Shown here: positions 24,214 through 33,724 of the stretch, in pieces
Layout: every line of letters starts with the position of its first letter
Numbering within the stretch: position 1 is the stretch's first letter
NCBI GenBank assembly: GCA_017592775.1
Contig: JAGFNJ010000040.1
Coordinates: 1-50,956 of the forward strand
Length of the DNA stretch: 50,956 nt
Direction: 5' to 3'
From: Candidatus Accumulibacter conexus
Lineage (GTDB): Bacteria; Pseudomonadota; Gammaproteobacteria; Burkholderiales; Rhodocyclaceae
Notes under the pieces: model-generated
Databases searched by the model: none
The model's input: only the letters and a program-made list of their open reading frames with translations
What the model was told of the DNA's origin: nothing
Made by a program: the position numbers and the translations under genes

Positions 24214-26265
24214 ATGTCGTTGATGAACCTGTTCGCGAAGTTCGGCAACCAGAAGATCTGGGTGCGCCTGATCGTCTCGATCACTGCCATGACCATTGCC
24301 TCGTGGGCGGTCATGATCCTGTGGACCGCGCACGTCAGCGAAGAGGTGGCGATCGAACAGGCGCAGGATTTCGCGCGCAGCGCACACGACATGGTGCTCG
24401 CCGGGCTGACCGGAATGATGGTGACCGGCACGATCCCGCAGCGCGAGGTGTTCATCGACCAGATCAAGCAGTTGCCCAGCATCCGCGAGGTGCGGGTTCT
24501 GCGCGGCGAGGCGGTGAGCGGGCAGTTCGGCCCAGGGGCGGAGCAGGAACGCGAGCACGATGCGCTCGAGGCGCAGGTGCTCGCCACCGGCCAGGAGTAT
24601 TCGGCGGTCGAGGTCACTGCCAACGGTGAGGACGCACTGCGGGTCATTCGGCCCGCGCTGGCGCAGGAGAACTACCTGGGCAAGAACTGCCTCAGCTGCC
24701 ACGTCGTACCGCGGGGCACGGTCCTCGGTGCCGTCAGCATGAAGGTCTCGCTGCAGAAGACGCACGAGGCGGTTGCCCGGCAGCGCATGCAGACCGTCCT
24801 AGCGGCGGTGCTTCTGACCTTGCCGATGCTGTTCGTGATCTTCCTGTTCATCCGCCGGGTGGTCACCCGGCCGCTCGCACACGGGATGGAGGTGGCCCAT
24901 GCCGTGGCCGCCGGCAAGCTCGACAACGAGATCGAGGTCGTCTCGAACGATGAAGTCGGCGACCTGCTGAAAACGATGAAGCGCATGCAGGAGCGTCTCA
25001 ACGTCGTCCTGCAGGAAGTCGAGAACTGCGGTTTGAGCATGGGCCAGTCGTCCTACCAGATCTCGTCGATTTCGAACGAAATCTCGAAGGTGAGCCAGCA
25101 GCAGCAGAGCCGTTCCGGTGAGGTCGACGGAGCGATGTCGCAGCTCAACGAGATCTCCCGGCAAGCGCTCGCGCAGGCGCTCGCCGCGGTCGAGCGCTCG
25201 AACGACGTCGAGGGCATGGCGCGCGCCGGGATCGCCAGCGTCGAGAGCAGCATGGAGGCGCTGGAGACCACTTCGGCCCGGGTCGAGCAGGTGTCGAGCG
25301 AAGTTCGCGACCTGCAGCAGTCGGCGCGGGAGATCGACGAGATCGCCACCTCGATCAAGGAAGTCGCCGGACAGACCAACCTGCTGGCGCTGAATGCGGC
25401 CATCGAGGCCGCCCGTGCCGGCGAGCAGGGGCGGGGCTTCGCGGTCGTGGCGGACGAGGTGCGCAAGCTCGCCGAACGCAGCAGCAAGTCCGCCGAGCGG
25501 GTCGGGACGATCATCGGGCATCTCTCGGGCCAAGTGGCGCGGGTCGTATCGACCATGGATGCACTGGTGGCGTCGGTTGGCCAGACGCGCGAGGAGTCGC
25601 GACGCATGGCTGCGACCATCGAGCGCATATCGGGCAACGTCGCGGAGACCGTGCGGGCGAACGAGAGCATTTCCACCGCCAGTACGCGGCAGCTCGATCA
25701 GTCGCGGCTGCTGCAGCAGACCCTCGACACGTTGTTCCAGACATTGCGCGAAGCCAGCAACAAGGTCGAGGTCACCGCCGCGATCAGCGACGACCTGCGT
25801 TCGGTCGCCGCGCGCCTCAACGCCATCATGGCCACGTTCTCATTCACCCACAGCCCGCTCATCGACAAGGCGCAGAATGAGCAGCGGCGGGCGCCGCGAC
25901 TGCAAAGCAGCCTGCGTGTTCTGGTCGAGCAGGGGGGAGAAACCTTCGACGGCGTCACCAGCGACGTTTCGCTGGTCGGCGCGCGCCTGCGCCTCGGACG
26001 ACCCATCGCGGCCGACCGGACCTTGAGCCTGTCGATCTACCTGCCCGCGGCCGACATGGTGCTCTACGAACAGCAGAGCCCGCTCAAGCTCAGCGGCCGT
26101 ATCGCATGGAGCGAGGTCGCCAGCGGTGGCGATTGCCTCTGCGGTGTCGAGTTCCTCCAGCCGAACGAGCAGCAGCGGGCCGGCCTGGTGCGCTGCTTCG
26201 AGCATTTTGGCAAGCAACCGTCGTTCAGCGGCCAGTTCGAGGCCGTAAAGGGGACAGTGCATTGA
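24214..26265 (+). CDS. Methyl-accepting chemotaxis protein with CxxCH sensor motif and PilZ domain
   Basis: A 683-residue transducer. Helix 1 is near residues 18-38 and helix 2 near 194-213; between them lies a periplasmic domain with CLSCH at residues 159-163, a c-type haem attachment motif, so redox or gas sensing is possible. HAMP follows, then a coiled signalling domain with the conserved hairpin ([35 protein letters not shown]). The C-terminal 115 residues form a PilZ domain: RRAPR matches RxxxR and DVSLVG matches D/NxSxxG, so cyclic di-GMP binding is expected. The start at 24214 is near a GA-rich stretch; 24223 is an alternative. No che genes are near. Confidence 0.93.
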   Translation: MSLMNLFAKFGNQKIWVRLIVSITAMTIASWAVMILWTAHVSEEVAIEQAQDFARSAHDMVLAGLTGMMVTGTIPQREVFIDQIKQLPSIREVRVLRGEAVSGQFGPGAEQEREHDALEAQVLATGQEYSAVEVTANGEDALRVIRPALAQENYLGKNCLSCHVVPRGTVLGAVSMKVSLQKTHEAVARQRMQTVLAAVLLTLPMLFVIFLFIRRVVTRPLAHGMEVAHAVAAGKLDNEIEVVSNDEVGDLLKTMKRMQERLNVVLQEVENCGLSMGQSSYQISSISNEISKVSQQQQSRSGEVDGAMSQLNEISRQALAQALAAVERSNDVEGMARAGIASVESSMEALETTSARVEQVSSEVRDLQQSAREIDEIATSIKEVAGQTNLLALNAAIEAARAGEQGRGFAVVADEVRKLAERSSKSAERVGTIIGHLSGQVARVVSTMDALVASVGQTREESRRMAATIERISGNVAETVRANESISTASTRQLDQSRLLQQTLDTLFQTLREASNKVEVTAAISDDLRSVAARLNAIMATFSFTHSPLIDKAQNEQRRAPRLQSSLRVLVEQGGETFDGVTSDVSLVGARLRLGRPIAADRTLSLSIYLPAADMVLYEQQSPLKLSGRIAWSEVASGGDCLCGVEFLQPNEQQRAGLVRCFEHFGKQPSFSGQFEAVKGTVH

Positions 26266-26317
26266 TTGCGCCGTGCCGGGACTCGAGGCGACGTCCGACG
26301 GTACCGCCGGCAGGGAT

Positions 26318-27748
26318 TCACAGCAGCGGACTCATCACCTGGATCGCGTTTTCGAGCAGCCGCCGCCACAGCGGGCGGGCGCGCCACTGCTCGAGTTGCA
26401 TGGCTTGCGAGCGCGATTCGTACTGCCGCTGCAGTTCGCGCACTTCGGCCGAGAAGCGCTGGTCGTAGGCGATCAGCGAGACTTCGAAGTTGAGTTCGAA
26501 GCTGCGCAGGTCGAGATTGACGGTACCGAAGATCGTGATCTGCTCGTCGATCACCATGCTCTTGGTGTGCAGCAGCCCGTCGCGGAAGCGCAGGAGGGTG
26601 ATGCCGGCGGCCAGCAAGTCGTCGTTGTAGGCATCGCTGGCGTAGCGCACGAGCCGCGAGTCGATCTTCTCCGGCACGATCAGGGTGACGGCGACACCAC
26701 GCGTGGCGGCCGAACGCAGGGCAGTGAACAGCGTCTCGCTGGGGACGAAGTAGGGGGTGGTGAGGACGATCTCGCAGCGCGCCGAGTAGATCGCCGTCAG
26801 CAGCAGTTCCTCGATGTGGCGGGTGGCGGTCTGTGGTCCGGATGGGAAGATCTGGACGCGACAGTTGTCGGTCAGCGAGAGGATCGGCGGTTCGGGCGGG
26901 GCGAAGTCGTGGCCGGTCTGCAAAGCGGTCAGCGACAGCGAAACGGCTTCGAGGGCCCAGGCTGCGGGTCCCTCGATGCGCACCATGGCGTCGACCCATT
27001 CGCCGACGCCGGCGTCCTGCTTGAAGAAGCGCGGGTCGGCGATGTTCATGCTGCCGGTGTAGGCGACGCCGCGGTCGATGACGGCAATCTTGCGATGATC
27101 GCGCAGGTCGAGGCGGACGAAGAGTGCGCGCAGCGGATTCACCGGCAGGATTTCGACCACCTCCACGCCCGCGTCGCGCAGACGTTCGACCGCGTCGGAA
27201 CGGAAGAACGGCCGGCTGCCCAGAGAATCCATCAGCGCCCGGCAACTGACGCCGCGTTCCGCGGCGTTGACCAGCGCCGTCACCAGGTCTTCGACGAAGC
27301 CGCCGGGGTTCCAGATGTAGAACTCAAGGTGTACCGAACTGCGCGCTGCGCTGATGTCGGCGATCAGCGAACGGATGACGCCTTCGCTGTCAGCCAGCAG
27401 GCGCAGCCGGTGGCCGGCCATCACCGGCAGGCCCGTGAGACCGGTCGCCAGGCGGCTGATGCTCTCGGCGGCACTGCTCAGGCTGCCCGATGCCACGACA
27501 TCGGTCGCCGGGATGCCCCTTGCCCAGCGAACGACCTGCGGCTGCAGGTTGATCGCGCGCTGCATCCAGGTCTTGCCGAGGCGTCTTTCGCCGATCAGGA
27601 GGTACATCAGGGCGCCGATCGCCGGCACCAGAATGACCAGCAGCAACCAGGCGAGCGCCGTTCCCCGCGAGCTGCGATGGGAGAAGATGCGCAGTGCGAC
27701 AGCCACCGCCAACAGGATGTAGACGACGTACAGGAAGCTGAGGAACAT
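26318..27748 (-). CDS. cls: Cardiolipin synthase (phospholipase D family)
   Basis: A 476-residue ClsA-type enzyme that joins two phosphatidylglycerols to make cardiolipin in the inner membrane. Two N-terminal helices (residues about 2-20 and 30-52) anchor it. Both HKD motifs are present: HRKIAVID near residues 218-225 and HTKSMVID near residues 398-405. The order HxKx4D twice, with a SRPFFRS linker after motif-rich sheet one, is usual. The start at 27748 lies after a poor ribosome site but begins directly with the first helix. It stands alone, convergent with the MCP gene. Confidence 0.93.
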   Translation of the reverse strand: MFLSFLYVVYILLAVAVALRIFSHRSSRGTALAWLLLVILVPAIGALMYLLIGERRLGKTWMQRAINLQPQVVRWARGIPATDVVASGSLSSAAESISRLATGLTGLPVMAGHRLRLLADSEGVIRSLIADISAARSSVHLEFYIWNPGGFVEDLVTALVNAAERGVSCRALMDSLGSRPFFRSDAVERLRDAGVEVVEILPVNPLRALFVRLDLRDHRKIAVIDRGVAYTGSMNIADPRFFKQDAGVGEWVDAMVRIEGPAAWALEAVSLSLTALQTGHDFAPPEPPILSLTDNCRVQIFPSGPQTATRHIEELLLTAIYSARCEIVLTTPYFVPSETLFTALRSAATRGVAVTLIVPEKIDSRLVRYASDAYNDDLLAAGITLLRFRDGLLHTKSMVIDEQITIFGTVNLDLRSFELNFEVSLIAYDQRFSAEVRELQRQYESRSQAMQLEQWRARPLWRRLLENAIQVMSPLL

Positions 27749-28048
27749 GCTGCCGAGTATGCGGCCGCCGTCGGCGAGCGGTCAAGGCGGATCGTTCGTC
27801 GAGCGTCCGTTCTGACCGCTCTTGCCGCCTGCTTCGTCAGTCCTCGAGCGGGTGTCTGGTGCGCGCCGCCGGCGACGGAGAAGGCCGTTGCAGGGCTGGA
27901 TGTTGCCGTTGGCGGTCGTCGGAGTTTCCGGCCGTGGGCGGATCCGACGCAGCAACGATGGCTTTCGCGGTCGTTACGTCTGCTTCGCGAAGTCGCTGGC
28001 CTCCGGCTGCGGGATACTGGCGAGCGGACGCCGGCCGTTCACCCCCCG

Positions 28049-28570
28049 ATACCTTGCGCGCTGCTGTTGTGTTTCTTCTTCCTACTGTTCGGCACGTTGC
28101 TGCTGCGCGTCTTCGAGGTGCCACTGAGCATGGTGCGAGTGGTCGGCGGCGTCATCCTGACGCGTGTCGGGTTCGAACTCTTCAACCCGCCCGCCTCAGG
28201 TGGCATCATTCCGCGCGGCAACGACGACGATGGCAATATCGCCTTCGTGCCGCTGGCGATGCCGATCATGTTCGGTCCCGGCGCGATCGCGACGCTGATC
28301 AGCATGGCGTCGACGATCAAGCAGTCGCCCGGCGAACTGATGCATTTCGTTGCCGCCAGCGCGGCGATCGTCGCCTGCATGGCGGTGACCTGGCTCTCGC
28401 TGAACTACGCCAAGCCGATCCTGCGCCGCATCGGCAGGCAGGGAATCGACGCCGCGACACGCATCGTCGGCTTCTTTGTCGCGGCAATGGGGATGGGGTT
28501 GATCTTCAACGGTGCAGTCGAGTTCCTGCAGCCCTACCAAGTCGCGGGGAGGGTGGCACTCGCGCTGTGA
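28049..28570 (+). pseudogene. marC-family gene, N-terminally truncated
   Basis: The frame encodes about 173 residues of a MarC (UPF0056) membrane protein: LLFGTLLLRVFEVPLSMVRVVGG, then PLAMPIMFGPGAIATLI, and C-terminal helices ending GFFVAAMGMGLIFNG. The first 55-60 residues of the family, with two helices and the INPxG-type motif, are missing. No ATG with a ribosome site precedes the retained part, and the sequence upstream in all three frames does not restore the missing region. I therefore call it a 5'-truncated pseudogene; rare initiation at TTG 28067 or ATG 28130 would give only a partial protein. Confidence 0.7.
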
Positions 28571-28663
28571 TCGGGTTATCCTTGCCGTCAGCGGGCTCTG
28601 GCGGGGGAAGCTCAGGCAAGGGCCTGTTCTCCGTTCAACGGCACTATTTCGGGAGGTACCGTA

Positions 28664-29224
28664 GTGAGACACTTGATTCTGGCATTGCCGATCGCCGCGC
28701 TCGCCGTGGCGGGCTGCGTTTCGCAGCAGACTTACGACCAGCAGGTGCAGCAGACGCAGAAGGCGGTCGCGCTGGAACAGCAGTATCTGGCGCTGAACCG
28801 GCAACTGCAGACCGAGGTCGCTGCCGATCAGGTGCAGATCAGGCAGTTGAGCGATCGTCTGGTGGTCACCTTCGTCGATGAAATCCTCTTCGCCTCGGGC
28901 AGCGCCGAGATGCATGCCAAGGGACGCGGCACGGTCGCCAAGGCGGTCCCGACGCTGGCCGCACTGAGCGGGCACTGGATCAGCGTCCAGGGCTACACCG
29001 ACAGCGAGCCGATCGGCGCCGCGCTGCGTGGTCGCTACCCGACCAACTGGGATCTGTCGGCAGCACGCGCAGTTGACGTCGTGCGCTACCTGCAGTCACA
29101 GGGAGTCGATCCCGGCAATCTCGTGGCCGCAGGCTATGGTCAGTACCAGCCGGTGGCGACGAACGACACGCCGCAGGGCAGGGCGAAGAACCGTCGCATA
29201 GACATCGTCCTGCGCGTCAAGTGA
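28664..29224 (+). CDS. OmpA-family lipoprotein
   Basis: A 186-residue periplasmic/outer-membrane lipoprotein. The lipobox LAVAGC lies near residues 13-18, followed by a Gln-rich coiled coil (residues 20-65) and an OmpA/MotB C-terminal peptidoglycan-binding domain: VQGYTDSEPIG near residues 107-117, NWDLSAARAVDVVRYL and GYGQYQPV..N....GRAKNRRIDI. The start codon is GTG at 28664, preceded by GGGAGGTACC; no ATG fits. It resembles YiaD/Pal-type anchors. The stop overlaps an in-frame start signal of no clear use, and FadL follows after 68 bases. Confidence 0.9.
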   Translation: MRHLILALPIAALAVAGCVSQQTYDQQVQQTQKAVALEQQYLALNRQLQTEVAADQVQIRQLSDRLVVTFVDEILFASGSAEMHAKGRGTVAKAVPTLAALSGHWISVQGYTDSEPIGAALRGRYPTNWDLSAARAVDVVRYLQSQGVDPGNLVAAGYGQYQPVATNDTPQGRAKNRRIDIVLRVK

Positions 29225-29292
29225 TGCCGCGCAGGTTGCGGCTGCGGGTCGGCAACCGCAGCCTCCGCCAGCTCGAGCGGAGGGAGAAGGAA

Positions 29293-30633
29293 ATGATGCG
29301 AGACACTCATCGGACGGCAGGGTGGCGGCGCGTGATCAAGGAAGGGCAGCGACTGGCGGTGGCCGTCAGCCTCGCCTGGTCCACCATCGGCACGGTCAGC
29401 GCCGGCGGAATCGGCCTCTACGAGGTCGGCACTGCGGATGTCGGACTGGCTTCGGCGGGCTATGGCGCGCGCGCGCAGGATGCTTCGACGGTGCTCACCA
29501 ACCCGGCAGGAATGACTCGGCTGGCGGGAACGCAGGTGCTGGCGGGGGCGCAGCTCCTCTACGGGGACGTCGATTTCTCGCCCGGTTCCGGCACCTCGCC
29601 GGGCCTCGGCAGCAACGATGGCGGCAACCCGATCGGCTGGTTCCCCGGCGGCAGCTTCTTCATCACGCAGCAGGTATCGCCCGGGCTGACTGTCGGTTTC
29701 GGCACCGCCGGCAACTTTGGCCTGGCGGTGAAGTACGATTCGAGCTGGGCAGGCCGTTACTATGGCCAGGAGGGGACGCTGATCGGCATGTCGCTGCTGC
29801 CCTCGATCGCCTACAAGGTGAATGAGCAGCTCTCGCTCGGCGCGACGGTCAACGCGATGTTCGGCATCATGAAGCAGCAGGTGGCGATCAACAATCCGGG
29901 TGCTTTCGGCCGTGCCGATGGCAAGCTCGAGGTGAGCGATCGTGACTGGGGCTGGGGACTGAATCTGGGACTTCTCTACGAGGTCGACCCGGCCACCCGT
30001 CTCGGCCTGACGTGGAATTCGCAGGTCAAGCTCGACTTCTCGGCCAGCCCCGATTTTTCCGGGCTGTCGCCGGTCCTCGCGGCGGCATTGGCGAGTCGCG
30101 GCGCCTTCCGCGCCAATCTCGACCTCGGCATCTACGTCCCGCAGGGGGTGATGGCCAGTGTCTTCCATCAGGTCAATGATCAGTGGGCGATCCTCGGCAG
30201 CGTCGGCTGGCAGCAGTGGTCGAAATTCGGCAAGGTGGACATCGGCATCACGGATACGCGGAATCCGGCCAGCCTGACGACCGACCTCGATTTCAAGGAC
30301 ACCTGGCACGTCGCGCTCGGTGGTCAGTACCGCATCTCGCAACCGTGGTTGCTGAACTTCGGCATCGCCTATGACTCGGCTTTCCAGAGTGGCGACATCC
30401 AGTCGCCGTTGCTGCCGGCGAACAGCGCGTGGCGCTTCGGTGTCGGTGTGCAGAACGAGATCGACCGCAGCTTCAACTGGGGGCTGTCGGCCGAGTACGT
30501 CTATGGCGGCACGCTCGATCTGCAGAAGAGCGGCCAAGTGCCGCTCGTTCTTGGCGGCCGCGGCGACGTCGACGGCGCTTACAGGAGTACCGGAGCCCTG
30601 TTCATGGCCGCCAATTTCAACTGGAAGTTCTGA
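29293..30633 (+). CDS. FadL/OmpP1/TodX-type outer-membrane transporter
   Basis: A 446-residue outer-membrane beta-barrel for uptake of fatty acids or aromatic hydrocarbons. After a signal peptide (ending WSTIGTVSAGG) the mature N-terminus reads GIGLYEVGTADVGLASAG..ARAQDASTVLTNPAGM, the FadL hatch-domain signature. Repeated amphipathic strands follow and the protein ends MAANFNWKF with a terminal Phe, as outer-membrane proteins do. The start at 29293 follows GGAGAAGGAA; the next codon is also ATG. Substrate unknown. Confidence 0.92.
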   Translation: MMRDTHRTAGWRRVIKEGQRLAVAVSLAWSTIGTVSAGGIGLYEVGTADVGLASAGYGARAQDASTVLTNPAGMTRLAGTQVLAGAQLLYGDVDFSPGSGTSPGLGSNDGGNPIGWFPGGSFFITQQVSPGLTVGFGTAGNFGLAVKYDSSWAGRYYGQEGTLIGMSLLPSIAYKVNEQLSLGATVNAMFGIMKQQVAINNPGAFGRADGKLEVSDRDWGWGLNLGLLYEVDPATRLGLTWNSQVKLDFSASPDFSGLSPVLAAALASRGAFRANLDLGIYVPQGVMASVFHQVNDQWAILGSVGWQQWSKFGKVDIGITDTRNPASLTTDLDFKDTWHVALGGQYRISQPWLLNFGIAYDSAFQSGDIQSPLLPANSAWRFGVGVQNEIDRSFNWGLSAEYVYGGTLDLQKSGQVPLVLGGRGDVDGAYRSTGALFMAANFNWKF

Positions 30634-30821
30634 TCAACGGGAACGCACCGAGGGGCGGCGAACCACAAGCGATGCGCCGAGCGGTGAGCTGCAGGTGGCA
30701 GGTGTTGCCGCCTGCCGCAGGGTGATCCGCTCGGCGCGTGACGGATGCCGCTGGCGACGGCGGTCGGAAGGTTCGCGGAGGCAGGCGGACCGGGGTATCA
30801 ATCGATGACTGGAGGAATGAC

Positions 30822-31109
30822 ATGAAAAGCAGTTTCCTTGCACTTCTTGCGATTGCGGCCGCTGCCGTGGGCGGCTACGCCTGGGGGCAACAGTACCCGC
30901 TGCTCGACATGGTGGCCGGCAGGGTCGTCCAGAAATACGAGCAGGCGACATGCCAGCAACTGTGGGTGCAGAAGTCGCAGCCGAAAACGCCGCGCGAGCA
31001 GGAGATCATGCAGATGCTGCGCAATGATCCGGCGATGCGTACCGAGTTCATCAACCGGGTGGCGGCGCCGATCGCCAACAAGATGTTCGAATGCGGAATG
31101 ATTCCCTGA
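30822..31109 (+). CDS. Small secreted/anchored protein, unknown
   Basis: A 95-residue protein with an N-terminal hydrophobic helix (FLALLAIAAAAVGGYAWG) that is either an uncleaved anchor or a signal peptide. The rest is soluble and charged, with CQQLW and a second Cys near the end (FECGMIP) that could form a disulfide. The start follows an excellent GGAGGAATGAC. I recognise no family. It is 56 bases before the DUF2092 gene, in the same direction, and may share its transcript. Confidence 0.7.
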   Translation: MKSSFLALLAIAAAAVGGYAWGQQYPLLDMVAGRVVQKYEQATCQQLWVQKSQPKTPREQEIMQMLRNDPAMRTEFINRVAAPIANKMFECGMIP

Positions 31110-31165
31110 GCGGCTGCCGGCCGGCGACTGACAGCGGAACCATTTCCTTGTTGCGGAGAGAGTCG

Positions 31166-32026
31166 ATGATCGATCTTCACCATCTGGTGCAGCGGCTGGC
31201 GCTGCTCGTGGCCGGCGCGTTTCTTGTCGCCGCAGTACAGGTGCAGGCGGCCGAGCCGGCGGGCGGCAAAGTGGCCAAACCGGCCAAGGCGGCGAGCGGG
31301 AAGGTCGCTGCCCCGGTCGACAAGCCGGTGCTCGAAACACGCGCCCTCGACCTGCTGCAGGCAATGAGCGAGCGCCTGGCAGCGGCAAGCGCGCTGTCCT
31401 TCACGGCGCAGGTCACCTACGAGCATCCGAGCCGTCTCGGTCCGGCGCTGGCTTTCATGACCATCTCCGAAGTGCTCATGCAGCGCCCGGACAAGCTGCG
31501 CGTGATGACCCTGGGTGATGGCCCGGCGTCCGAGTTCTACTACGACGGCAAGACGATGACCGCTTATTCGCCGGCGGAGAACTTCGTTGCCGTGGCCGCC
31601 GCTCCAGCGACGATCGACGAAGCGCTGAAGGCTGCATTCCGGGACGCCGGCATCTATTTCCCCTTCGCCGACGTGCTGCTCGCCGACCCTTATGGCAATC
31701 TCGCCGCCGGGTTGGTCAGCGCTTTCTACATCGGTCAGTCGAAGGTCGTCGGTGCGACGCTGACCGACATGGTGGCATTCGCCAACAACGAGGTCTTCAT
31801 GCAGATCTGGATCGGTGCCGACGACAAGTTGCCACGGATGCTGCGCGCGGTCTATCGCCGCGATGCGCTGCGGCAACGCCATCAGATGGAGCTGTCGAAC
31901 TGGAAAGTGGACCCGGTCGTGGCCGCGACCGACTTCGCTGCGGCGAAGTCGGCGAGTGCGCTGGCGATCCCGTTTGCCCATCCGGCAGCGAAGCCGGCAG
32001 CCGCGGCAGCGGCCAGGTCGCAGTGA
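31166..32026 (+). CDS. DUF2092 domain periplasmic protein
   Basis: A 286-residue exported protein: signal peptide (LALLVAGAFLVAAVQVQA, then AEP), a Lys/Ala-rich linker to residue about 52, then the DUF2092 domain with ALDLLQAMSERLAAA..LSFTAQVTYE, RPDKLRVM, YYDGKTMTAY, and the DxDD-like FPFADVLLADPYG. This fold resembles LolA/LolB-type lipoprotein carriers. The Ala-rich C-terminus looks disordered. The start follows GGAGAGAGTCG. The gene for a small repeat-containing protein follows after 10 bases; this pairing suggests joint work in the envelope. Confidence 0.85.
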   Translation: MIDLHHLVQRLALLVAGAFLVAAVQVQAAEPAGGKVAKPAKAASGKVAAPVDKPVLETRALDLLQAMSERLAAASALSFTAQVTYEHPSRLGPALAFMTISEVLMQRPDKLRVMTLGDGPASEFYYDGKTMTAYSPAENFVAVAAAPATIDEALKAAFRDAGIYFPFADVLLADPYGNLAAGLVSAFYIGQSKVVGATLTDMVAFANNEVFMQIWIGADDKLPRMLRAVYRRDALRQRHQMELSNWKVDPVVAATDFAAAKSASALAIPFAHPAAKPAAAAAARSQ

Positions 32027-32036
32027 GGAGGAAGGC

Positions 32037-32735
32037 ATGAAGAGGATGATCATCGTTCTGACCGGCCTCGCCGGCGGCCTGTTGCTGGGCGGCGAGGCGG
32101 CCGCTTGGGGCAGTGCCAACCGTTTCGGCGGCAGTACCGAACACGTCGCCGGCGTTGGCACCGAGCACACGAATGCCTGGGGCGGCAGTTCGGAACATGC
32201 CTTCGGTGGCGGCAGCGAGCACACCAACGTCTATGGCGGCAGCACCGCCGGTCGCTACGGCGAAGGCGCCGAGCACACCAACATGTATGGCGGCACGACC
32301 GCCGCCCGCTATGGCGACGGTGCCTACCACACGACCCCTTACGGTGCCACCGCCTATCGCCCGCCGGCCCCGTACTATCCGTATCACCCGCCGGCCGCCG
32401 TGCCCTACTATCCGGCGACCGGGTGCTATGGCTGCGCCGCCGCCGCCGGCGCCGTCGTCGGCATGGCGGCCAGTGCCGCAGTCGCTTCGGCGAATACCGC
32501 CGCCGCGACGAGCAGCGCTTACTCGTCGGGTTACGCTGCCGGCAGCGCGACGACGGCGGCCGCCTATGCAGCACCGCCGCCGGTGTACGCGATGGGTGTC
32601 AGTTACGCGACTCTGCCGCCGGGGGCGACGGCGGTGCAGAAATACGGCACGACCTACTTTCTCGTCGGCAACACGTGGTTTCTGCCCGCCTACGGTGCGA
32701 ATGGCGTGTACTACCGCGTGGTTGCCGCACCGTGA
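32037..32735 (+). CDS. Secreted protein with EHTN/GG repeats
   Basis: A 232-residue protein with a signal peptide (IIVLTGLAGGLLLGGEAAA). Residues about 25-95 hold at least five imperfect repeats built on G-x-EHTN-x-YGGST (EHVAG, EHTNAWGGS, EHAFGGGS, EHTNVYGGS, EHTNMYGGT), rich in Gly, His and Tyr, like some structural or metal-binding proteins. A Pro/Tyr stretch and an Ala-rich helix follow. The C-terminal 50 residues (LPPGATAVQKYGTTYFLVGNTWFLPAYG..GVYYRVV) form a small beta module often found at the end of secreted proteins linked to DUF2092. RBS AGGAGGAAGGC. Coupled to the upstream gene. Confidence 0.75.
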   Translation: MKRMIIVLTGLAGGLLLGGEAAAWGSANRFGGSTEHVAGVGTEHTNAWGGSSEHAFGGGSEHTNVYGGSTAGRYGEGAEHTNMYGGTTAARYGDGAYHTTPYGATAYRPPAPYYPYHPPAAVPYYPATGCYGCAAAAGAVVGMAASAAVASANTAAATSSAYSSGYAAGSATTAAAYAAPPPVYAMGVSYATLPPGATAVQKYGTTYFLVGNTWFLPAYGANGVYYRVVAAP

Positions 32736-32763
32736 TCGCAGCGGCGCGCGCGGGAGTCGAGTG

Positions 32764-33639
32764 ATGGATCATCGCCACCAGTTCATGGTCAAGCCGGGTG
32801 AGAAGCTCCGCCTGGCCGGGATCGATCCGTCGCAGAGCGGGCCGCACGCTTCGGCCGAGGCGGCGCTGCCCGAGATGCAGAAGAACGTGGCGCGCATGGA
32901 CGAACTGCAGGCGCTGCTCTACGCCGACGGCAACCAGTCCCTGCTCGTCGTCCTGCAGGCGCTCGACGCTGCCGGCAAGGATGGCGTCGTTCGCCACCTG
33001 TTCAGCGGCATGAACCCGCAGGGCACCCGCGTCTTCGGCTTCAAGCAGCCGAGTGCCGAAGAGGCGGCGCATGACTTCCTCTGGCGCGCGCACCAGCGGA
33101 CGCCGGCGAAGGGCGAGGTCGTCGTCTTCAACCGCTCGCATTATGAGGACGTGCTCGTCGTGCGGGTGCATGACCTGGTGCCGAAGGCGGTCTGGTCGAA
33201 GCGCTACGGGCTGATCAACGACTTCGAGAAGATGCTCGTGCAGAACGGTACACGCATCCTCAAGTTCTTCCTGCACATCAGCCCCGAAGAGCAACTGGCC
33301 CGCTTCAGGCAGCGGCTCGACGACCCGGCCCGCAACTGGAAGATCAGCGAGTCGGACTATTCGGAACGCGAGCTGTGGTCGGACTACGTCACCGCCTATG
33401 AAGAAGCGCTGAGCAGGACGAGCAGCAGCGAGGCTCCGTGGTACGTCATCCCGGCCAACCACAAGTGGTTCCGAAATCTCGCCATCTCGCAGATCATCGT
33501 CGACACGATGGAGGAGATGGGCCTCAAGCTGCCGCCGACGCGGGTGGACCTGCAGGAAATCGCGGCGAAGTACCACGCCGCCGAGGCGGCGCAGGAGAAG
33601 CGCACGGGCAAACCGGCGAAGCGCGCCGGCAAGGCGTAG
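32764..33639 (+). CDS. ppk2: Polyphosphate kinase 2 family (PPK2)
   Basis: A 291-residue P-loop enzyme that transfers phosphate between polyphosphate and nucleotides. Walker A is ALDAAGKDG near residues 67-75; Walker B and the lid are NRSHYEDVLVVRVH near residues 123-136; the HISPEEQLARFRQRLDDPARNWK block is typical. The sequence GMNPQGTRVFGFKQPSAEEAAHDFLWR fits the class III type that can phosphorylate AMP and ADP, but class cannot be settled by eye. There is no signal peptide. A Lys-rich tail (EKRTGKPAKRAGKA) may bind polyphosphate. A polyphosphate-accumulating lifestyle is consistent with this. Confidence 0.93.
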   Translation: MDHRHQFMVKPGEKLRLAGIDPSQSGPHASAEAALPEMQKNVARMDELQALLYADGNQSLLVVLQALDAAGKDGVVRHLFSGMNPQGTRVFGFKQPSAEEAAHDFLWRAHQRTPAKGEVVVFNRSHYEDVLVVRVHDLVPKAVWSKRYGLINDFEKMLVQNGTRILKFFLHISPEEQLARFRQRLDDPARNWKISESDYSERELWSDYVTAYEEALSRTSSSEAPWYVIPANHKWFRNLAISQIIVDTMEEMGLKLPPTRVDLQEIAAKYHAAEAAQEKRTGKPAKRAGKA

Positions 33640-33724
33640 GTGGCAGCCGCCGGCCGGGACTCAGAGGCACTGGCCGTTCGACAGGCCGCCTTCGGGCCGA
33701 GCCCATATCGATTGCGAGGGGACG

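Noticed and set aside
26273-28048. N-terminal extension of the marC frame, opposite cls
   Set aside because: The frame is open only because it is antisense to cardiolipin synthase; it has no MarC-like residues before about 28049.
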